Below, piece after piece: positions 10,391 through 19,529 of a DNA stretch of 30,000 nucleotides; position 1 is the stretch's first letter, and every line of letters starts with the position of its first letter. The DNA lies in NCBI GenBank assembly GCA_002104895.1, contig MCFG01000500.1:1-30000 (forward strand), given 5' to 3'. Below the pieces are notes generated by a model. It was given only the letters and a program-made list of their open reading frames with translations. It was not told where the DNA came from and made no database searches. A program made the position numbers and the translations under genes. The DNA is from Anaeromyces robustus (lineage: Eukaryota; Neocallimastigomycota; Neocallimastigomycetes; Neocallimastigales; Neocallimastigaceae).

Positions 10391-11054
10391 ACCCTACCCT
10401 GAGGAAGGATTTCATCATTGGAATCTGGAGGGTTCAGTATTGCAAATTTGGATGCTACGATGATCCGGACCCGTACAGGGAGTACTCGATTTATGTAAAT
10501 CAACTGACTTTACGAGAATATTAGAACCACACAATACTGGTGCGAAAAAAAAAAAAAAGTGGTAAAGTTAACACTGGAATGCTTCTTCGGAAGAAAGTAT
10601 TCCAATATCTGCTTATTTATTAAGTATATAAACTTCTGGCAACTGTACTAGCCAGGTTAAATAATAAGTACACTTAAGTATAGATTTCTTTTTATCCTCT
10701 AAATAAATAAATCACAATCACAATTTTAATACCCACTTTAGTAATATATATTGAATTTTTAGGATTATAATATATACAGTTAAAGCGCTATCAATATCCA
10801 ACGAGACTTTTCAACACAACAGAGTTAAAACAATATACAAACAAACTTCAATATTTCAAAACCAAAGAGATAACATAATTCAACAATTCTATTTAGTATA
10901 TACAATTAAAGCACTATCAATATCAAACGACAAAGTTAAAACAATATACAAACTTAATTCAACAATTTATTACTTCAACAATGACCTTATTAATATCCTT
11001 TTTTTTTATAATTATTATTATATATATATGCGAGCTTTTGAATGTCCACCGCGG
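10391..11054. other. GC-richer spacer of the palindrome
   Basis: The first 250 bases have much higher GC than anything nearby. A stem at 10576-10603 has a CTTCGG loop closing. A repeated segment (10770-10842 and 10897-10952, TTAAAGC(G/A)CTATCAATATC) differs by a 15-base indel. A frame ending at 10524 is open through this part but its first half is pure homopolymer. It may be a fragment of a transposon or of foreign DNA. Confidence 0.45.
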
Positions 11055-11404
11055 AAGGTCCTTTCCTTTCCCATATTTGCAATTTAGTGTTTGTTAGATA
11101 GATGCTTTTATGGCTGGGTTTGTGTTCTTTAAATCCCATCCCCTCCATGATTAACTAATAGCTTCAAAGTAAGATGTTTTTTTTTTAATAATAAGTGGAA
11201 AGATTTCTAATTATTTCAAAAAAAATTTTTTTTAGTTAATAATAACTCTTTACAACTCGTAAATGAACTTGGGATAAATTAAAGAAAAGTAATATTTTAA
11301 AAAAGGATAAAATTAGCAAAAAAAAAAAAATCGCATCCTTTAAATTTTCCTTTTTTTTTTTTTTTTTTTTTTTTTTTTCTAAATACTCCAATAAATTTGA
11401 AAAG

Positions 11405-11460
11405 AATAATATTCATCCCCTCTTCTCTTGACCTCAAGTGAAGAGGGGATGAGTATTATT
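11405..11460. repeat. 27-bp inverted repeat with a 2-base loop
   Basis: The arms 11405-11431 and 11434-11460 (ATCCCCTCTT / AAGAGGGGAT core) match at 25 of 27 positions. The left-arm half also occurs as a direct copy at about 10124-10150. Confidence 0.85.
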
Positions 11461-11679
11461 AAATTGTGAAAAAAAAAAAAAAAAAAAAAATTAGAAAATT
11501 TATAAAAAAAATACTTTATTTTTTTTTATTAAACTATTCATAATGGATAATACATCTAGTATATAAAAAAAAATAATAAATAATTAACAATTTATGATTA
11601 ATTATACGATTATTATTTAAAGTCATATAATTTTTTATATCGATAAATTTGGGTTTTAAAAAACACTAGAAATATTTAA

Positions 11680-11717
<38 letters not shown>

Positions 11718-11925
11718 TGAAAATAAAACAACAATAAAAAATTATGTTTTTTTTTTTTATTTTTTAAAGTTTATTTATTTATTTATTTTTTATTTATCGT
11801 TTTAATACTCTTTTACATAAAGTATTTCTAACTAAAGATTCACTTTAAATATTCTGGAATAAACTAAACTAAGTTTTAGTTTTTTTAAGTTTTAGTTTTA
11901 TTGATTTTAGTTTATTTTAATAATT

Positions 11926-11982
11926 TTATTTTTATTTTTATTTTTATTTTTATTTTTATTTTTATTTTTATTTTTATTTTTA

Positions 11983-12012
<30 letters not shown>
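11926..12012. repeat. (TTTTTA)n microsatellite
   Basis: About 14 copies of a hexamer downstream of gene B, in its 3' flank. Frames across it read only Phe-Ile and are not genes. Confidence 0.9.
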
Positions 12013-12013
<1 letters not shown>

Positions 12014-12050
12014 TTTATTTTATTTTTCATTTCCATTCATTATATTATAT

Positions 12051-12380
12051 CTAATCACCATGGATTATTTTATATATGTCTTCTGGGCTCCAATAGGTTA
12101 AATTTGGACATATGCCATTTAAACCCCAGCCGTCATATTCACATTTAGCTTTACATGTGATTGACTTACTGCTTACATTTTTTGTCCTACAAAAACCACC
12201 TCTATAACAATCATATCCATCCGTCTCTACAGTATTATGTGGGCCATCACAGGTAACACTACGACAGTGATGGGCTGCACCACATTCAACATATCCTATT
12301 CGATTTGATCCAATCTTTACTCCAGACACAGCAACGGCCATGAATAATAAAATTGAAGCAGAAATCTTAAGAGAAACCAT
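12051..12380 (-). CDS. Small secreted 8-cysteine protein, gene B
   Basis: 109 residues. A signal peptide (MVSLKISASILLFMAVAVSG, about 1-20) precedes a mature part of about 89 residues with eight cysteines, enough for four disulfides, and two N-glycosylation sequons (NVS, NLT). The signature CKAKCEYDGWG near the C-terminus matches CKIECVEWEL in gene A. The leader before ATG (TTTAACCATTCATT, TTTTTCGTC) is shared with gene A, which lies convergent 2.5 kb away across a palindrome. GC and codon mix are higher than in the surroundings, as expected for a real gene. I do not recognise a family; a secreted effector, inhibitor or antimicrobial-like peptide would fit the form, but this is inference. Confidence 0.8.
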   Translation of the reverse strand: MVSLKISASILLFMAVAVSGVKIGSNRIGYVECGAAHHCRSVTCDGPHNTVETDGYDCYRGGFCRTKNVSSKSITCKAKCEYDGWGLNGICPNLTYWSPEDIYKIIHGD

Positions 12381-13029
12381 GACGAAAAAAAGAAGAATGA
12401 ATGGTTAAATTTAACTGTAGATTATTCAAAAAATTATTATTAATTTTTTTTTAATTAAAAAGAGAAAAGAAAAAAAAAAATACACAAATTCATGATGGAA
12501 AAAAGAATTTTTTTTTATGATTAGTAAAAAAAAAATAATAAATTTTTTTAAATTTTAAAGTTTTAAAAAATTTTATTTTGTCCAATTTTAATTATTATTA
12601 TTATTATTATTAATGTTGATAAATATTTTTTTTAATATTCTTGATTTCGTAATATATAAAAGTTAATGAAAATAAACATTTTATGTTTTATGTTTTATAT
12701 TATTTCATTAGTTCAGTTCTTTTTTTGATATTTAGTTTAATTTTTTAAATAAATATTAATAAAAAAAATAAAAAAATAAAAATAAAAAATATTACATAAT
12801 AAATAATAAATATTATTTCAGAATTTTCTGTTTAAATTTATAATAAATAAATAATTAAATAATAAATAAATAAATAATTAGATAAATAATTTTAAAAAAA
12901 AAAAAAAATTTTTTTTTTTTAAAAATAAAATTTTCCATAAAATTATGAGAAATTTTTTTTATTCCTTTTATTATTTTTTTTTATTCCTTTTATTATTTTT
13001 TTTTATTCCTTTTATTATTTTTAATTAAT

Positions 13030-13060
<31 letters not shown>

Positions 13061-13630
13061 AAAAGAAAAAAAAACAATTTAAAAAACCAATGAATGATGA
13101 AGATGAATTCTTTTTTTATTTTAATTTTTTATTTTAATTTGTTATTTTAATTTTGTCTGTCCATAATTTTTATTTTATTTTAACAAAACTATTAAATCTT
13201 TTGATTTATTGTTAAAAAAAAGCACAAAGGTTTAATAGTGAATTAATAAATTATATACAAGTCATTTTTATTTATGTACTATACGTGTATATATAAAATA
13301 CAAAAAAAATAACATCTATTATATATATAATCATATATAATCTATATTTTATTCACATAAATTCTTATCATATTAAATTTAAAATGGTATTATTTTTTTT
13401 CAGACTTACTTAATCAAAAAAATTTCCTTTATTTTTCTTATATTTAATATAAATAGTAAATTATTATATTGTAAAATATTAGTTGTACTTTAACTATATT
13501 ATATTATATACATTTTATATTTTTTATATATCATTCTAAAAAAAAAAAAAAATTGTGTATACAACTAGATAGATTTACATTTAATACACATTTAATTACA
13601 CATTTAAACCTACAATATCCATATCTTTTT
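12381..13630. other. Gene-free AT-rich region upstream of gene B
   Basis: The first 100 bases are the leader shared with gene A. 12482-12640 is copy 2 of the dispersed repeat found at 6558-6715. At 12959-13020 a 27-base unit ATTCCTTTTATTATTTTTTT repeats three times. The rest is homopolymer and TAA/AAT runs. No further gene is seen. Confidence 0.6.
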
Positions 13631-13634
13631 TTAT

Positions 13635-13838
13635 TTAGTATATCTGTTCTTTAATACAACAATAATCATCATCACAATTACCTTTAATTTCTCTGATGTA
13701 CCTTTTGGGTAGATACTATAACATATAACCCATTTGACGTTGAATGCAACTATAACCGTTGAGTTTACCAGACTTAGCCATAGGTATAGAAGCTCCAAAG
13801 AGAAATACTGTAATTTAATAAAGAAAAACATAATTCAT
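13635..13838 (-). pseudogene. Probable dead gene for a small secreted cysteine-containing protein
   Basis: One frame from ATG (13836-13838) to TAA (13635-13637) spans 67 sense positions but is interrupted by two in-frame stops, at position 8 and after QMGYML (about position 41). It looks like a hydrophobic signal peptide (…ITVFLFGASIPMA) followed by a short mature part with Cys in NGYSC and in NCDDDYCC. The local GC is above background. Splicing could remove the first stop, since AATTACAG follows it, but no donor is obvious. The alternative frame from 13831 has no stop but gives an unconvincing protein. Confidence is low to moderate. Confidence 0.35.
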
Positions 13839-14749
13839 TGTAGAAACAAATTTTTCAATATAATCCTTTTAATTTTTTTTTTTTTTATTCTTATTAAAAA
13901 AATCTAAATTTTATTTTTTATTTTACATTTAATTTGTTATTTTATTTTTTAATTTCATATTTAATTTGTTATTTAATTAAATTTCTTTCTTTTTTTTTCT
14001 TTTTTTTTTATTTAAAATGAAAATTAAAATGTATTGAATTACAAAAAATCATGTTATAATTATTTTTGAATAATATTTTGATAAAAAGTATAAATATTTT
14101 AGCAAAGAATCAATTCTTAAAAATCTTGGTAAAGATTATTAAATAGATTATTCATTAACTCTTGATTTAAATTCTTTTAATTTTTTATAACTAATTAGTT
14201 TTGAATAGTATGAATTATTATTAATAAAATATTTTAAATAAAAGTTTTTTATTAAAAAAAAAAGAAATTATTATTAAAAATTTACTTTGAAAATTTTACA
14301 GTGTTACTTTTTCTCAATAAAACCTTTTTATTTTAAAAAGAATTATTATTAATTCTAATTATTTATTAATTTTTTCACTGCCTAAATTAATCATTTCTAA
14401 ACAATGTATTTTTATTTTTAATTTTAATTATTCTAATCCTTTTTCTTTATCTTTTTTTTTAGTAAAATAATTCTTACAAAGAGAATTAATTAATTCTAAG
14501 GAATTTGGAAAAAAGCAAAAAAAAAAAAAAAAAAACTAGGAATGTAAATAGGTAAAAATATTATTTATTAATGGACGTTATAATATAAAAATTTATTAAC
14601 GGAAACGAAAAATATTCACTGTATTAAGAAAATACAAAAGCGTATTTGAAAATGATAAAATAAAGGTTTAAAATAAAAAATGATAGATATATTTTTGATT
14701 ATTTTCATATAACAAAAATCAAAAATTTAATACAGTTCTATTATGAATA
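13839..14749. other. AT-rich intergenic region, nothing recognised
   Basis: Simple A/T text with scattered more complex words, no frame of interest, and no repeat shared with the rest of the window that I could find. Confidence 0.5.
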
Positions 14750-16508
14750 TTATAAAAAGATAATCCATTATATTATATGACAATAGCACAAATAGCATTA
14801 TATTCTGACATAGTATAAACTAATTATCACAATGAATATGCATAATTATGAATTTATGAATATTCTAATAGAAATTTTTAAAGAAAAATATATGTTATAT
14901 TAATGTAACATATTCTTTAGTAGAAACCGATTTATAAATAGAGTATTTGAATTATTATTAGTTATTATTATTATTAGTAATCAATTAGGTGTAACTTAAC
15001 TTCATATATATTTCAAATACTCTTATATATGTTAGATTTAAGAAGGTCGTTTAAACCTATTTTATCATTGAAGTCTGTATAATCTTTTATCTTTTTACAA
15101 TAAAAGTAACTTGATATTGATTTTGTAAAATTGAAAAATACACACTATTCAATAAATAAATAAATAAATAAAAAATTTTTAATATAAATTTAATTAATTT
15201 TATATTAAATTTTATTATGATAATACTAATAATTTTATTATTATTATTTGATAATACTAATAATATTTTACACTCGAAAAAAAAAAAAATTTTTTTAACT
15301 ACTTATTGGATCATAAACCAATTAAAAATTTATTTTTCCAAACAGGTTTTAAAACCTTTAAACATTTATACATTTAAGCATTTAAACATTTAAAATAAAT
15401 ATATTTTTTCAAAAAAAAAAAAAAAGAAAAAAAAAGAAAAAAAAAAAAAGAAAAATAGACAAGACAAATAAAAAAAAAAGAAATTTTATTTTAAATTATA
15501 ATTGAAAAATTATTGTAGAAAAGAAGAATTTGGCATGTTCAAAATCTAACAATAATAAACAATCATTGAATATGAAAACTTCTTTTTTTAATTATTATTT
15601 AATTTAATTTTTTTTTTTATGTACATTTTTTTTTTTTTTTTGTGTTTAATTAATTTTTTTTATAAGAATTAATTAAATAAATTAAGGTTTATTAAATTAA
15701 TATAAAGCTTTATTAAATTAATATAAAGCATAGGTATAATATTAAACATTGTGGCTTGATATAAGAATTTTACATTTCGATTAACACTTCCCTAAAATTC
15801 TTTAATTGATACGATTTTAAACTTTAATAATTATAATTTTACAAAACTATAATTATTAAAGTTTAATAACATATAATATAATAATGGATTAATAATAAAT
15901 CATAATGGATTAATAATGAATAATAATTGATAATATAATTGATAATAAGATGTAAACCTACTTAAAAGGCTAAAACATATGCTCCTAAGAAATGGAAAAA
16001 AAAGAAAAAACATATAAATAACTTCAAAAAGAATTGGTATTTATTTATTTACTTTTAAACAAAAATTAAAATTATATATGTATATATATTATATTTATTT
16101 ATTTTGTATATATAAATAAATAAATGAATGAATAAATAAATAAATTAATAAATTAATAAATTAATAAATAAATAAATGATAAATAAATAACAAAATATCA
16201 TTTATTTACTTTAAACAATAATCATTATTATATATATATATATTATAAATAAATAAATAAATAATAAATAATAAATAATAAAATAAATAAATAAAATAAA
16301 TAATAAATAAATAATAAATAAATAATAAATAAATAATAAATAAATAATAAATAAATAATAAATAAATAATAAATAAATAATAAATAAATAATAAATAAAT
16401 AAATAAATAAATAATAAAAGTTTTAAAATAAAGGAAATAGAATATTTTTAAAAAAAAAAAAATAAATAACATATATAAATATATTTATATATAGAAAATT
16501 AAAAAAAA
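14750..16508 (+). repeat. Upstream block of gene 2, duplicated in front of genes 1 and 3
   Basis: Landmarks shared in order with genes 1 and 3 are GACATAGTATAAA (14808), TATCACAATGA (14826), ACAATAAAAGTAACTTGATA (15099), the palindromic region near 15178-15220, GGCTTGATATAAG (15752), AAACCTACTTAAAA (15953), AAACATATAAATAACTTC (16007), and the core promoter AAATAACATATATAAAT (16464). The tandem TTGG-TGAG-CCAA pair of genes 1 and 3 is missing. (AAATAAATAAT)n occupies 16255-16405. Confidence 0.75.
16464..16493 (+). promoter_or_regulatory. Shared TATA-rich core promoter of gene 2
   Basis: AAATAACATATATAAATAT ends about 20 bases before the ATG at 16509. It is the same word as in front of genes 1 and 3. 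The role is inferred. Confidence 0.5.
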
Positions 16509-18080
16509 ATGCATTTTAATTCAAAGTTAATTTTATTAGTTGCAGCTACCTTACCATTTACTTTAGCTGAGGAACCAGTCGAAGGTGTTGGTGAACCATG
16601 TCAAGGCGTAGAGGGTACATGTCTTGATACTTATAAGACGGCATGTCCAACTAATTATATTTCTGGAAGATGTAATGGTCCAGCTCGTGTTAAATGCTGT
16701 CCCAAATTAATTGATATTGGTATACCATGTAAAGGAGGAGTAAAGGGTAACTGTATTGATGTTAATAAAACGAATTGTCCTTATGCAACTATTTCTGGCA
16801 AATGTGATGGTCCATCTAATATTCAATGTTGTCCTAAAAATGAAGTAGGTGTTGGTGAAGCATGTCAAGGCGTGGATGGTACATGTATTGATGTCAATAA
16901 AACGAATTGTCCTAATACAACGATTGATGGCAAATGTAACGGTCCATCGAATGTTCAATGTTGTCCTAAAAATGAAGTAGGTGTTGGTGAACCATGTCAA
17001 GGAAGAGTAGAGGGTACTTGTATTAATGTTAATACAACGAGTTGTTATTATGAACCAAATGATGAAGGTTGCAATGGTCCATCGAATGTTAAATGCTGTC
17101 CTAAAAAAGAAGTAGGTGTTGGTGAACCATGTCAAGGCGTAGAGGGTACATGTCTTGATACTTATAAGACTGCATGTCCAACTGGTTATATTTCTGGAAG
17201 ATGTAATGGTCCAGCTCGTGTTAAATGCTGTCCCAAATTAAATGATATTGGTATACCATGTAAAGGAGGAGTAAAGGGTAACTGTATTGATGTTAATAAA
17301 ACGAATTGTCCTTATGCAACTATTTCTGGCAAATGTGATGGTCCATCTAATATTCAATGTTGTCCTAAAAATGAAGTAGGTGTTGGTGAACCATGTCAAG
17401 GCGTAGAGGGTACATGTATTGATGTCAATAAAACGAATTGTCCTAATACAACTATTAATGGCAAATGTAACGGTCCATCGAATGTTCAATGTTGTCCTAA
17501 AGATGAAGTAGGTGTTGGTGAACCATGTCAAGGCGTAGAGGGTACATGTCTTGATACTTATAAGACTCCATGTTCAACTGGTTTTATTTCTGGCAGATGT
17601 AATGGTCCATCAAATGTTAGATGCTGTCCCAAATTTCCCATTGTTAATGATATTGGTATACCATGTAAAGGAGGAGTAAAGGGTAACTGTATTGATATTA
17701 ATAAAACGAAATGTCGTTATGCAACTATTCCTGGCAAATGTGATGGTCCATCTAATATTCAATGTTGTCCTAAAGATGAAGTAGGTGTTGGTGAACCATG
17801 TCAAGGCGTAGAGGGTACATGTCTTGATACTAATAAGACTGCATGTCCAACTAGTTATATTTCTGGAAGATGTAATGGTCCATCGAATGTTAAATGCTGT
17901 CCCAAATTAAATGATATTGGTATACCATGTAAAGGAGGAGTAAAGGGTAACTGTATTGATGTTAATAAAACGAATTGTCCTTATGCAACTATTCCTGGCA
18001 AATGTGATGGTCCATCTAATATTCAATGTTGTCCTAAAAATGAAGGAGATGTTGTTCCTGGTGAACAAGACAAGGAGTAG
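16509..18080 (+). CDS. Secreted cysteine-rich repeat protein without enzyme domain, C-terminally truncated (gene 2)
   Basis: 523 residues. The signal peptide (MHFNSKLILLVAATLPFTLA) is nearly identical to that of gene 1. Eleven units of about 43-48 residues with six cysteines ending in CCP follow from residue 26. Two main kinds alternate: GVGEPCQGVEGTCLDT... and DIGIPCKGGVKGNCIDVN..., the second with Asn-Lys-Thr sequons in every copy. A 531-bp step (units 1-4 against 5-8) shows block duplication. The divergent N-terminal units and the lysozyme domain of gene 1 are absent. The last 14 residues (GDVVPGEQDKE) derive from a frameshifted twelfth unit whose remains go on to 18109. It probably acts as a secreted or wall-associated binding or structural protein; no catalytic motif is present. 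Confidence 0.85.
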   Translation: MHFNSKLILLVAATLPFTLAEEPVEGVGEPCQGVEGTCLDTYKTACPTNYISGRCNGPARVKCCPKLIDIGIPCKGGVKGNCIDVNKTNCPYATISGKCDGPSNIQCCPKNEVGVGEACQGVDGTCIDVNKTNCPNTTIDGKCNGPSNVQCCPKNEVGVGEPCQGRVEGTCINVNTTSCYYEPNDEGCNGPSNVKCCPKKEVGVGEPCQGVEGTCLDTYKTACPTGYISGRCNGPARVKCCPKLNDIGIPCKGGVKGNCIDVNKTNCPYATISGKCDGPSNIQCCPKNEVGVGEPCQGVEGTCIDVNKTNCPNTTINGKCNGPSNVQCCPKDEVGVGEPCQGVEGTCLDTYKTPCSTGFISGRCNGPSNVRCCPKFPIVNDIGIPCKGGVKGNCIDINKTKCRYATIPGKCDGPSNIQCCPKDEVGVGEPCQGVEGTCLDTNKTACPTSYISGRCNGPSNVKCCPKLNDIGIPCKGGVKGNCIDVNKTNCPYATIPGKCDGPSNIQCCPKNEGDVVPGEQDKE

Positions 18081-18109
18081 ATGGTTACTTGTATTGATGT
18101 TAATAAATA
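18053..18109 (+). pseudogene. Frameshifted remnant of a twelfth repeat unit at the 3' end of gene 2
   Basis: Aligned to an intact unit start (GGTGAACCATGTCAAGG...), the text GGTGAACAAGACAAGG has one base too few. This produces the TAG at 18078. Twelve bases further GATGGTTACTTG has one base too many, which restores the original frame for ACTTGTATTGATGTTAATAA before the sequence dissolves into (AAAT)n. Confidence 0.75.
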
Positions 18110-18330
18110 AATAAATAAATAAATAAAAAATATTATATTTATTTATTTATTTCTTCATATAAATAAATAAAAATTATTATTTATTTATTTATTTATTTAT
18201 TTCTTCATATAAATAAATAAAAATTATTATATTTATTTATTTATTTCTTCATATAAATAAATAAAGATTATTATATTTATTTATTTATTTCTTCATATAA
18301 ATAAATAAATAAATAAATAAATATAATAGC
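18100..18330. repeat. Four-copy hairpin minisatellite just downstream of gene 2
   Basis: Units of 45-50 bases contain TTTATTTATTTCTTCATATA followed by AATAAATAAA. Each can fold on itself (TTTATTTATT against AATAAATAAA) with the loop around CTTCATAT. It directly follows the stop and may affect the transcript 3' end. Confidence 0.75.
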
Positions 18331-18959
18331 TTTTATTTACTTACTTATTTAAATACTTACTATATCTACATAAAATTTAATTAAAATAAAAATTAAATGA
18401 AATACTATCTATTATCATTAATAAGCTTATTATTTGTTTATTTTTTTTATTTATAAAATACATAAATAAATAAATAAATAGATAAGTAAACAAAAATATT
18501 ATAACACATAAATATATAAATCTACAAATATATAAAAATATTATTATTAACACATAAATATATAAATCTACAAATATATAAAAATATTATTATTAACACA
18601 TAAATATATAAATATATAAATATATAAATATTTAAATAAATAAATATATAAATATATAAATAAATAAATAAATATATAAATAAATAAATAAATATATAAA
18701 TATATAAATAAATAAATAAATAATTTTAATTAATTAATTAATAAATAAAATAAAATAAAATAAAATAAAATAAAATAAAATAAAATAAAATAAAATAAAA
18801 TAAAATAAAATAAAATAAAATAAAATAAAATAAAATAATAAAATTTTCTACTTCAAAGTGAATTTTTTATTAACTTTTTATTGACATTCGATTTTTTATT
18901 AACAATTGATAAATATTTAATCTTTTATAATCTATATTAGAATATTAATTAAAGTTTAA
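18331..18959. repeat. 3' flank of gene 2: motif shared with gene 1, then (AAAAT)n
   Basis: AATATTATTATTAACACATA occurs at about 18536 and 18588, with a variant near 18500; it is the reverse complement of the motif in the 3' flank of gene 1. AAAT/TATA runs follow, then about 19 copies of AAAAT at 18745-18837. Confidence 0.7.
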
Positions 18960-19435
18960 TAGAAGAGTTGCATTTCTAGAAAGGGGAAACGGAAGCAATT
19001 CACTGAAATGTCTATATACAAAAAGTTCAGATGAAGCTTCCTGTTTCTGTACTTTACTTTGTCAAACTAACCGAGTTTTTTTAACAAAAACCGTTCCTGT
19101 TATATACAGCTCTTTAGAGTTGCTTTTTTTCGAATCGGTATAAATCTTCACCCCTTTCAAGAACCAAGAGGGTCGACGTCGAAATCGATAAGGCCTAGTA
19201 ATGAATAATCTCAAATAAGTAAGTGATATTATTCCAATCACAGGACTAACGAAATCCTCTTCAGTAAATGAAAATGATAAAAGTTAACTTGAGGGAAAGT
19301 TTTTTTAGTGGACACCACACGATCTATTGTTTAACTGATGTTAACTTCTGTGTGTTTTTATAATACAATATTATTTAGAGAGGTATGACATCCGAACAAG
19401 TACATTTTACCGAAATAATACTAATTTTCAGAAAT
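18960..19435. other. GC-richer island, possible transposon or gene relic
   Basis: About 475 bases of normal-complexity DNA in otherwise AT-only surroundings. A plus-strand frame is open from about 18949 to the TAA near 19142 but has no ATG at its start and matches nothing I know. CGAATCGG, GTCGACGTCGAAATCGATAA and the short palindrome GTGGACACCACAC (19309) are notable. A solo LTR or decayed element end is possible. No second copy lies in this window. Confidence 0.4.
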
Positions 19436-19529
19436 TTTTTTATATCTTTCTTTATATTAGATATTTGTAATTTTATTTTATTTTAGTAATTAAGAATTTT
19501 CTATTAAAAAATAATTCATATTTGATTAT

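Larger units (their letters stand above)
9783..11800. mobile_element. Foldback palindrome, about 2 kb, between the two small secreted-protein genes
   Basis: The left arm (9783-10390) and right arm (11055-11800) are inverted copies. Matching landmarks are ACGATAAATAAA/TTTATTTATCGT, ATATACTAGATGTATTATCC/GGATAATACATCTAGTATAT, CATCCCCTCTTCTCTTGA, and TTGCAAATATGGGAAAGGA near the spacer. The innermost 65 bases differ by three substitutions and one 5-base indel. The right arm has about 170 extra bases (11110-11280). It could be a foldback transposon or a palindrome left by an inverted duplication; I see no transposase and no clear target duplication. Confidence 0.65.

Noticed and set aside
10183-10524. 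113-codon frame through the left palindrome arm and spacer
   Set aside because: Its first half is Lys and Phe from A and T tracts, and the rest matches no family; the frame crosses an arm boundary. Kept only as a GC-rich relic.
11901-12101. Open frame of Phe-Ile repeats
   Set aside because: Product of the (TTTTTA)n microsatellite.
16206-16472. Minus-strand Ile/Leu/Tyr frame
   Set aside because: Product of the AAAT microsatellite upstream of gene 2.
16707-17804. Minus-strand open frames opposite gene 2
   Set aside because: Same antisense periodicity of coding repeats.
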